This document shows positions 1-5,040 of a DNA stretch of 5,040 nt, one piece after another. The stretch's first letter is position 1. Every line of letters starts with the position of its first letter. The DNA comes from Auritidibacter sp. Marseille-P8566. GTDB taxonomy: Bacteria > Bacteroidota > Bacteroidia > Flavobacteriales > Flavobacteriaceae. The stretch spans positions 1 to 5,040 of the forward strand of contig CALPQA020000192.1 in NCBI GenBank assembly GCA_943325595.2. The letters are read 5' to 3'. The notes under the pieces are model-generated. The model searched no databases. It was not told the origin of the DNA and saw nothing but the letters and a program-made list of their open reading frames with translations. The position numbers and the translations under genes are program-made.

Positions 1-116
1 GTGATGCCGCAACTGTTTTATACGCCGAAGAAAAATATGATATTACAAAGGATATTATCAAATTGTTAAATGAAAAGTATAAACCACTTGTTCCAAAAGC
101 AGAAAAAAATAAATAA
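1..116 (+). CDS. OmpH/Skp-family periplasmic chaperone, C-terminal end only (5' truncated by window)
   Basis: The reading frame starting at base 3 gives 37 residues (DATVLYAEEKYDITKDI... ending EKNK) and stops at TAA 114-116. The block VLYAEEKYDITKDIIKLLN resembles the C-terminus of Skp/OmpH proteins, where a short beta strand (VLY) is followed by an acidic stretch, the D-I-T motif and a final amphipathic helix (compare E. coli Skp, roughly VAYNSSDVKDITADVLKQV, recalled from memory). Family members are trimeric periplasmic chaperones that hold unfolded outer-membrane proteins on their way to the BAM complex. The Lys-rich tail after the helix is compatible with flavobacterial members. The upstream part, including the signal peptide and coiled-coil arms, lies outside the window. 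A hairpin follows about 47 bases after the stop, so the gene probably ends its transcript here and is not in an operon with the receptor downstream. The family call is fairly secure; which paralogue it is cannot be told. Confidence 0.72.
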   Translation, partial: DAATVLYAEEKYDITKDIIKLLNEKYKPLVPKAEKNK

Positions 117-162
117 ATTTAACCTTCTCTGAAAACATATATTTTTTATATTCTCTTTACCT

Positions 163-197
163 CAAAGCCTTCAAACATTTATGAATTGAAGACTTTG
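163..197 (+). terminator. Probable intrinsic terminator after the OmpH-like gene
   Basis: CAAAG-C-CTTCAA (163-174) pairs with TTGAAG-A-CTTTG (186-197). This gives 11 Watson-Crick pairs with one C/A mismatch around an 11-base loop. A T-rich tract follows (TGTTTAGTTAG, then TTTTTG at 209-213), but the T-run does not abut the stem, so termination strength is uncertain. Its position shortly after the OmpH stop codon and well before the next promoter fits a transcript end. Confidence 0.45.
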
Positions 198-277
198 TGT
201 TTAGTTAGTTTTTGTGAAACAATTTAAAATAAACATTAAATAACCACCGCCCCTTAATTTTAATTTAACATTAGGCT

Positions 278-293
278 TATTTTATGTAAAATA
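278..293. promoter_or_regulatory. Near-palindrome upstream of the receptor promoter, possible operator
   Basis: TATTTTA-TG-TAAAATA has two perfect 7-base arms around a 2-base centre. Its centre lies about 70 bases upstream of the inferred transcription start of the receptor gene, a position usual for activators. It does not match a Fur box. The composition is all A/T apart from one G, and such dyads arise by chance in DNA this AT-rich, so a role as a binding site is only a suggestion. Confidence 0.25.
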
Positions 294-322
294 GTTTAAG
301 ATTTAATAAACTTAAGTTAACA

Positions 323-350
323 TTGCACTGATTTTTAGATTATAATTTTG
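323..350 (+). promoter_or_regulatory. Bacteroidota-type sigma-A promoter of the TonB-dependent receptor gene
   Basis: TTG at 323-325 serves as the -33 element and TAATTTTG at 343-350 is a perfect TAnnTTTG -7 element, with a 17-base spacer. This matches the known Bacteroidota housekeeping consensus (TTG, 17-23 bases, TAnnTTTG). Transcription would start near 355-360, giving a leader of roughly 35 bases before the ATG at 393. The leader has no Shine-Dalgarno sequence, as is normal in flavobacteria; the bases before the ATG are TTATAAA. TTAACAT at 317-323 overlaps the upstream edge of the -33 element, and another copy lies at 265-271. Confidence 0.7.
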
Positions 351-392
351 CCTGATAATAACTATTATAGTTTATCAATCAATTGTTATAAA

Positions 393-3266
393 ATGAAATT
401 ATTTTTTACCCTTGTTTTATTTGTTTTTTCGTACTCCATTTTTTCTCAAACCTCCCTATTAAAAGGAACCATCATTGATGATAAAACAGGGAAAACTATC
501 CCCGGAGTGGATGTTAACGTTAGCAATACCAAATTCTCTACTTCCTCTGATTTTGACGGAAATTTTATCATTAGTGACCTTCCGATAGGTACTTATGAAG
601 TTCAATTTTCTACAAGTTCTTATAAGACTAAAATTATTTCTGAAGTTGTTGTAACAGCAAATGAGGGCGCAAGCTTAACGGTCTCTTTGGTAGAAAGCAA
701 AAACGAATTAAAAGAAGTTGTTATTACTAGAACAAATGCAAAAGTAGAATCTGTAAAATCATTATTACTTCAGCAAAAAAACAGCATTAGCGTATCTGAT
801 GGAATTTCTGCTGAATCCATTAAAAGAACCCCGGACAAATCCACTTCCGATGTATTAAAAAGAATAAGCGGAGCTTCTATACAAGATAACAAATTCGTTA
901 TTGTTCGAGGGCTAAATGATCGTTATAATGCTAATTTTTTAAATGGAGCGCCACTACCGAGTTCAGAACCCGACAGAAAAGCATTTTCTTTTGATATTTT
1001 TCCGTCTAATATGATTGATAATTTGGTAATTACAAAAACGGCATCACCTGATTTAACAGGAGAGTTTGCAGGAGGTGTCATACAGATTACAACAAAGAAT
1101 ATTCCAGATAAAAATTTTCAGTCAATATCTTATGGAAATGGTTACAATACAATTACAACTGGCAAAACTCAAAGATATTATGAAGGAGGCAAAACCGACT
1201 GGCTTGGAATTGACGATGGAACTAGAGCGCTTCCTTCTTCTATTCCTGATTCCAAGATTTTTAAAGATTTAAGTCTTGAAGATAGAATTCCTTTTGCTAA
1301 GGCTGTTAATAGTGATTGGGAGTTGAAGACTAAAAATTTTAGCCCTAATCTATCTTTTCAATATTCAATCGGGCAACGATATGAAATAGGGGAAAAGACA
1401 TTAGGGGTTATGATTTCGGCTTCCTATAACAAATCGAATGTTTTTGATGAAACTAGTAGAAATGATTATGAAACTCCTGGGGTTAAAACGGAGGACTTAA
1501 TAGATAAAACATATAGAGAACAATTATTATTAGGCGCTTTAGCCAACTTTTCTTTAAAAATAAACAAAAACAACTCCCTAAGTTTTAAAAATATTTTTAG
1601 TATAAATTCAGACGATAGAGTTATTGAAAGATTAGGTGTTAGAGATATTACAAGTGACCCTACTAATTTTTATTCATCCGTTAGATGGTTTACGAGTAAC
1701 AAAATATATACTGGTCAATTAATAGGGGAGCATTATTTTTCAGAAAGCAAATTAAAAATCAATTGGTTAGGATCCTATAGTAAAGTAGATAGAACTATTC
1801 CAAGTTTAAGAAGAAATGTCTATATTCAGGATTCTAGTACGGGATTCTACTATGCTCAAATTCCCACTAATACTGGAGGAACGAACTGGGGAGGGGGTAT
1901 TTTTTATTCAAATAATAATGAGTCTAATAATAACGGAAAAGTTGATATTTCAAAAAAATTTGGGAGTAGTTCTACTCATGAAATAAAATCAGGCCTATTT
2001 TACCAAGATAGAAATAGAATTTTTTCATCTAGACAATTTCATTATACAAAATTTTTTAAACAAGGAATTAGTTTTGACGAAAGTATTTTGGAATCTAAAG
2101 GATTTCCTGATGATAAAACAATTTTTGGCTTACAAAATATGGGTATAATTAATCCTACACTTGGACTTGGGGGTTTTTCTTTATATGATGCTTCATCACC
2201 CTCCGACGCCTATACAGCATCTTCTTCTTTGAACGCAGCTTACCTAATGTTAGACGATAAGTTTAATGATTTTAGAATTATATGGGGGCTTCGAGCAGAA
2301 GGGTATAGACAGTTATTAAATTCTCAAACTGCGAGAAAAATTATAGCATTAGATAACAAACAAAATGATTTTTTACCCTCGGCAAATTTAATTTATTCAT
2401 TAGATAGTAAAAGAAACATACGATTGAGTTATTCTAAAACTTTAAATAGACCCGAATTTAGAGAATTGGCTCCTATGCTTTTTTATGATTTTTCAACGCA
2501 GTTTTCAACTCAAGGAGATCAAGATTTAAAAATCGCCTCTATACAAAATTATGACTTTAGATTTGAAACCTACCCGGGTAAAAATCAATTGTTTTCAGTT
2601 TCTGTTTTTTATAAAAAGTTCAAAAACCCTATTGAAATTCAAGCTACGGCCGTAAATAAAACAGTTAGATATCTTAATGCTAGTTCAGGTTTCGATTATG
2701 GTTTAGAATTTGAATTTAGAACCCAACTTTCTTCTTTGATTAATTTTGAAGGGTCTAAATTATTAGACAACTTAACTATATTTTCAAATATTTCCAGTAT
2801 AGCATCAGAAGTTGATGTTACTAATATAGTTGCTCCATCAAACCCTGAAAAAAAGAGACAAATGCAAGGACAATCTCCTTATATTTTGAATTCGGGGATC
2901 CAATATGCTGATTCAGAAAATGGTTTTACTATAGCTGCTAATATAAATAGAGTTGGGAATCGTATTGCTGTAGGGGGAAATAGTGAAGCCGAACCAACAT
3001 TATGGGAAAAAAGCAGGACTTTACTAGATTGTCAATTATCAAAAACATTCTTTGACAAGAAAATGGAGTTAAAATTAAATATTCAAAACATTCTAAGCCA
3101 AGATCTGGTTTTTTATCAAAATAACGACACCTCCTATCAAAAATCCAAATCTATTTTCGATTATATTAAAAATAAAAATAATTGGTTTAATAGCGAAACA
3201 GATGATATAATTTGGAAAACCAAAATGGGAACTACATTTTCAGTGTCCATGAGTTATAATTTTTAG
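393..3266 (+). CDS. TonB-dependent outer-membrane receptor with carboxypeptidase-regulatory-like N-terminal domain
   Basis: This 957-residue protein is an active-transport channel of the outer membrane, energised by TonB-ExbBD. A hydrophobic signal peptide (MKLFFTLVLFVFSYSIFSQ) probably ends at the S18/Q19 junction. Residues 22-101 form a CarboxypepD_reg-like beta-sandwich (GxxxDxxTGKTIPGV, then DFDGNF and PIGTYEV), and a TonB-box-like LKEVVITR sits at 106-113. The plug covers about 118-240, with VIVRGLNDRYN (169-179) and EFAGGVIQITTK (224-235). The rest is the beta-barrel, with conserved-looking stretches RPEFRELAP (from 686) and QGQSPY (825-830), and a C-terminal aromatic strand ending SVSMSYNF, as expected for BAM-inserted barrels. 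In-frame sequence upstream to a TTG at 348 is rejected as coding because that TTG belongs to the promoter -7 box. No SusD gene is adjacent, and the plug type is that of stand-alone receptors rather than a classical SusC. The neighbour is an exported beta-rich protein that may be a partner. The substrate is unknown. The reading frame is intact, with no sign of transfer or decay. Confidence 0.93.
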   Translation: MKLFFTLVLFVFSYSIFSQTSLLKGTIIDDKTGKTIPGVDVNVSNTKFSTSSDFDGNFIISDLPIGTYEVQFSTSSYKTKIISEVVVTANEGASLTVSLVESKNELKEVVITRTNAKVESVKSLLLQQKNSISVSDGISAESIKRTPDKSTSDVLKRISGASIQDNKFVIVRGLNDRYNANFLNGAPLPSSEPDRKAFSFDIFPSNMIDNLVITKTASPDLTGEFAGGVIQITTKNIPDKNFQSISYGNGYNTITTGKTQRYYEGGKTDWLGIDDGTRALPSSIPDSKIFKDLSLEDRIPFAKAVNSDWELKTKNFSPNLSFQYSIGQRYEIGEKTLGVMISASYNKSNVFDETSRNDYETPGVKTEDLIDKTYREQLLLGALANFSLKINKNNSLSFKNIFSINSDDRVIERLGVRDITSDPTNFYSSVRWFTSNKIYTGQLIGEHYFSESKLKINWLGSYSKVDRTIPSLRRNVYIQDSSTGFYYAQIPTNTGGTNWGGGIFYSNNNESNNNGKVDISKKFGSSSTHEIKSGLFYQDRNRIFSSRQFHYTKFFKQGISFDESILESKGFPDDKTIFGLQNMGIINPTLGLGGFSLYDASSPSDAYTASSSLNAAYLMLDDKFNDFRIIWGLRAEGYRQLLNSQTARKIIALDNKQNDFLPSANLIYSLDSKRNIRLSYSKTLNRPEFRELAPMLFYDFSTQFSTQGDQDLKIASIQNYDFRFETYPGKNQLFSVSVFYKKFKNPIEIQATAVNKTVRYLNASSGFDYGLEFEFRTQLSSLINFEGSKLLDNLTIFSNISSIASEVDVTNIVAPSNPEKKRQMQGQSPYILNSGIQYADSENGFTIAANINRVGNRIAVGGNSEAEPTLWEKSRTLLDCQLSKTFFDKKMELKLNIQNILSQDLVFYQNNDTSYQKSKSIFDYIKNKNNWFNSETDDIIWKTKMGTTFSVSMSYNF

Positions 3267-3314
3267 AATAACGATAAAACAATTGATTAATTTTCTACAC
3301 TTTCATTTGTTCAG

Positions 3315-3347
3315 CAGAAAGGTTCTTCGGAACCTTTTTGTGTTTTT
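3315..3347 (+). terminator. Strong intrinsic terminator after the receptor gene (UUCG tetraloop)
   Basis: AAAGGTTC (3318-3325) and GAACCTTT (3330-3337) form a perfect 8-bp stem closed by a C-G pair over a TTCG loop, the exceptionally stable cUUCGg tetraloop. The stem can extend outward by a G-T wobble, an A-T and a C-G pair (3315-3317 with 3338-3340). The T-run TTTTT (3335-3339) and a second one (TTTTT at 3343-3347) follow, giving a textbook rho-independent terminator 49 bases after the receptor stop. It separates the receptor transcript from the next gene. Confidence 0.88.
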
Positions 3348-3404
3348 AAACTCCCCCTTTATTTATTACGTTAAATATTTTTTTCCAAACGGTTCTCAGC
3401 TCCC

Positions 3405-3430
3405 TTAACATAATAATAATCTAATGTTAA
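3405..3430. promoter_or_regulatory. Inverted TTAACAT repeat upstream of the exported-protein promoter
   Basis: TTAACAT (3405-3411) is mirrored by ATGTTAA (3424-3430) across a 12-base AT-rich spacer. The half-site centres are 19 bases apart, close to two helical turns, which suits a dimeric regulator. The same 7-mer occurs twice upstream of the receptor gene (265-271 and 317-323). The dyad lies about 34-59 bases upstream of the -7 element at 3464, an activator-like position. The regulator is unknown, and in AT-rich DNA the match could be partly chance. Confidence 0.35.
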
Positions 3431-3457
3431 CAATCACCATACACAAACTTTAAATGT

Positions 3458-3476
3458 CAGGGTTACATTTGCCCTG
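3458..3476 (+). promoter_or_regulatory. Promoter -7 element of the exported-protein gene embedded in a CAGGG/CCCTG dyad
   Basis: TACATTTG (3464-3471) is a perfect TAnnTTTG -7 element, which would place the transcription start near 3477-3483 and leave a leader of only about 20 bases before the ATG at 3501. No TTG -33 element is found 17-23 bases upstream (that stretch reads ACCATACACAAAC). The -7 box is flanked by a perfect 5-base inverted repeat, CAGGG (3458-3462) and CCCTG (3472-3476), making a 19-base dyad that stands out as GC-rich in this intergenic region. A protein bound there would occlude the promoter. The -7 call is solid; the operator role is inferred. Confidence 0.55.
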
Positions 3477-3500
3477 TTTAATAACTAAAAACACTAAAAA

Positions 3501-5040
3501 ATGAAAAAAAATTATTTGATTGCGTTATTTGCATTGATTTGCATTTCCGCATCTGCTCAAATTGAGCCCACCACTTACCGTGGTGCTTTTGCTCCAGCTC
3601 CTGCGGCTGCATGGACAGATTCTTGGACAACTTTTGATCCACAGAACGCTGTTTACGGTACTCCTAATGTTGATGTTACAGCTAACATCACAGAAAACAC
3701 AACATGGACATCAAATAATGTTTATTATTTGAAAACACAAGTTTTTGTTAAAAACGGTGCTACATTAACAATTGAGCCTGGTACTGTAATACGCGGAGAC
3801 CACACGAATCCATCATGTGCGCTTATTATTACTAAAGGAAGTAAATTAATTGCAAATGGTACGGCTACCAATCCTATTGTATTCACTTCTGACAGAGCCG
3901 CTGGATCTAGAATTTCAGGTGACTGGGGAGGTTTAGTTTTATTAGGAAAAGGAAACTATAATAAAACTTCAGGATTAGGTAATATTGAAGGTATTACTAT
4001 ATCTGCTGACACTCAATACGGTGGTGGTGCTTCTCCTGATGATACGGATAATTCAGGTTCTTTGCAATATGTAAGAATAGAATATCCAGGTTTTGAATTA
4101 GCCGTTGATAAAGAAATTAATGGTTTAACTATGGGAGCTGTTGGAAGCGGAACAACTATTGATTACGTTCAAGTTTCGTATTCTAAAGATGATGCTTTCG
4201 AATGGTTTGGTGGAGCAGTAAACTGTAAACACTTAGTTACATTTGCTACATTAGATGATGATTTAGATACTGATAATTCATTCAGTGGAAACGTACAATT
4301 TTGTTTAGTGGTTAGAGATCCAAGCAGAGCTGATAAAAGTTTATCTGAGGCATTCGAATCTGACAACAATGACTCTACACTAAATTCTTCTAAAGATGGT
4401 GGTGTTGGTACTCCAATAACGACTGCTGTTTTTTCTAACTGTACTTTAGTAGGACCAAGCTTTAGACCAACTCTAGTTGGTGGAGCTGCCTATAACGCTT
4501 ACTATAAAGGAGGAGCTCACATAAGAAGAAATACACAAGAGAGTATTTACAACTCTGTTTTCATGGATTTCCCACAAGGACTTCATATTGATGGTACTTT
4601 GACAGAAGCTAATGCTACTGCAAATTCTTTAAAATTTAGAAATAACATATTAGCTGGTTGTACTACTAATTATGTTGTTAACTCTGGAAGTGCTTTTGAC
4701 ATTACTACTTGGGCAAATGCATATAACACTACTCTTGCTTCAAGCGCAGGTTTGTTGACCAAAGCGTATGATACTAACGCTGCAACTTACACAGGTTTAG
4801 ATTACAGACCATCAGTAAATGCTCCAATCACTTCAGATGTAACTTATACTGTTGGTAATGTTGCTACTCCATTAAGCGCAACTGCTAATTCTGGAAGCAC
4901 TTTAAATTGGTATACTGTAGCCACAGGAGGTACAGCCACTACAACGGCTCCAACTCCTACAACTACTGCAGCAGGAACAACTACTTATTATGTTTCACAA
5001 ACTGGTCTTGTGAGTGGTATTGAAAGCTCAAGAGCTTCAA
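3501..5040 (+). CDS. Exported beta-rich (beta-solenoid-like) protein with C-terminal Ig-like domain, 3' truncated by window
   Basis: The ATG is followed by 513 complete codons with no stop up to the window edge. The signal peptide MKKNYLIALFALICISASAQ has a clear type I site (ASA before Q20). C14 is not in a usable lipobox, so this is not a SusD-like lipoprotein. Residues about 57-330 contain short Gly/Asn-rich beta-strand turns such as GATLTIEPGTVIRG (86-99) and GSKLIANGTATNPIVFTS (113-130), the pattern of right-handed parallel beta-helices. Notable motifs are GDWGGLVLLG (140-149), DDAFEWFGG (230-238), DDDLDTDNSFSGN (252-264) and EAFESDNND (283-291). The acidic clusters could bind metal. From about residue 441 an Ig-like module starts (VTYTVGN, NWYT near 470, TTTYYVSQT), of the kind repeated in flavobacterial secreted and adhesin-like proteins. 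A type IX sorting domain may follow outside the window. The start is preceded by an A-rich leader without Shine-Dalgarno. The precise function is not recognised. The neighbouring receptor suggests a ligand-capture or surface role, but this is inference. Confidence 0.85.
   Translation, partial: MKKNYLIALFALICISASAQIEPTTYRGAFAPAPAAAWTDSWTTFDPQNAVYGTPNVDVTANITENTTWTSNNVYYLKTQVFVKNGATLTIEPGTVIRGDHTNPSCALIITKGSKLIANGTATNPIVFTSDRAAGSRISGDWGGLVLLGKGNYNKTSGLGNIEGITISADTQYGGGASPDDTDNSGSLQYVRIEYPGFELAVDKEINGLTMGAVGSGTTIDYVQVSYSKDDAFEWFGGAVNCKHLVTFATLDDDLDTDNSFSGNVQFCLVVRDPSRADKSLSEAFESDNNDSTLNSSKDGGVGTPITTAVFSNCTLVGPSFRPTLVGGAAYNAYYKGGAHIRRNTQESIYNSVFMDFPQGLHIDGTLTEANATANSLKFRNNILAGCTTNYVVNSGSAFDITTWANAYNTTLASSAGLLTKAYDTNAATYTGLDYRPSVNAPITSDVTYTVGNVATPLSATANSGSTLNWYTVATGGTATTTAPTPTTTAAGTTTYYVSQTGLVSGIESSRAS

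Noticed and set aside
348..392. N-terminal extension of the receptor starting at TTG 348
   Set aside because: The TTG is part of the -7 promoter box, and the extension would precede a normal signal peptide that begins at ATG 393.
1066..1272. 68-residue open frame on the + strand inside the receptor gene
   Set aside because: It lies wholly inside the well-supported receptor plug and early barrel region in another frame, has no signal or domain, and no separate promoter. It is a shadow frame.
3424..3453. Nine-codon ORF from ATG 3424 in the intergenic region
   Set aside because: It is very short, lies upstream of the inferred transcription start, and overlaps the inverted repeat. No evidence for translation.
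3501..3560. Exported protein as a lipoprotein (Cys at residue 14)
   Set aside because: The preceding residues are A-L-I, which is not an acceptable lipobox at the -1 position. A clear type I cleavage site (ASA before Q20) follows.
4169..4369. 66-residue open frame on the - strand inside the exported-protein gene
   Set aside because: It is antisense to a continuous coding frame with recognisable motifs, and no promoter or family resemblance supports it.
4918..5000. Thr/Ala-rich stretch as a tandem DNA repeat
   Set aside because: The ACT/ACA-rich sequence encodes the Thr-rich strand-turn part of the Ig-like domain. No regular repeat unit is present.
393..5040. SusC/SusD polysaccharide-utilisation locus
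   Set aside because: The neighbour has none of the features of SusD (no lipoprotein signal, no helical repeat look), and no glycoside hydrolase or sensor gene is in the window.

Overview
The window reads as a Bacteroidota chromosome, most probably a Flavobacterium-like flavobacterium. It is very AT-rich, carries perfect TAnnTTTG -7 promoter elements, has A-rich leaders without Shine-Dalgarno motifs, and encodes proteins typical of that group: an OmpH/Skp-like periplasmic chaperone, an outer-membrane TonB-dependent receptor with an N-terminal carboxypeptidase-regulatory-like domain, and a large exported protein with a flavobacterial Ig-like module. All three genes are on the + strand.

Layout. 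1-116 is the 3' end of an OmpH/Skp-family gene. 117-392 is intergenic: a probable terminator hairpin (163-197), a 16-bp near-palindrome (278-293) and a promoter (323-350). 393-3266 is a complete 957-residue TonB-dependent receptor. A start placed at the TTG at 348 would put the start codon inside the promoter -7 box, so the ATG at 393 is preferred. 3267-3500 is intergenic: a strong UUCG-loop terminator (3315-3347), an inverted TTAACAT repeat (3405-3430) and a perfect -7 element (3464-3471) lying inside a CAGGG/CCCTG dyad. 3501-5040 is the first 513 codons of an exported protein, with a signal peptide, a probable beta-solenoid-like domain and the start of an Ig-like domain. It is open to the window edge.

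How they may work together. The receptor has a neighbour that is not a SusD lipoprotein but a secreted, repeat-rich protein. A terminator and a second promoter separate the two genes, yet their promoters share the -7 box, a CCTG plus AATAACTA start region and copies of TTAACAT. I infer a co-regulated receptor/exoprotein pair, with the exoprotein perhaps a surface or secreted ligand-binding partner (possibly a type IX secretion substrate) and the receptor importing the ligand. The ligand cannot be read from the sequence. Nothing here looks like a mobile element, CRISPR array, RNA gene or defence system.
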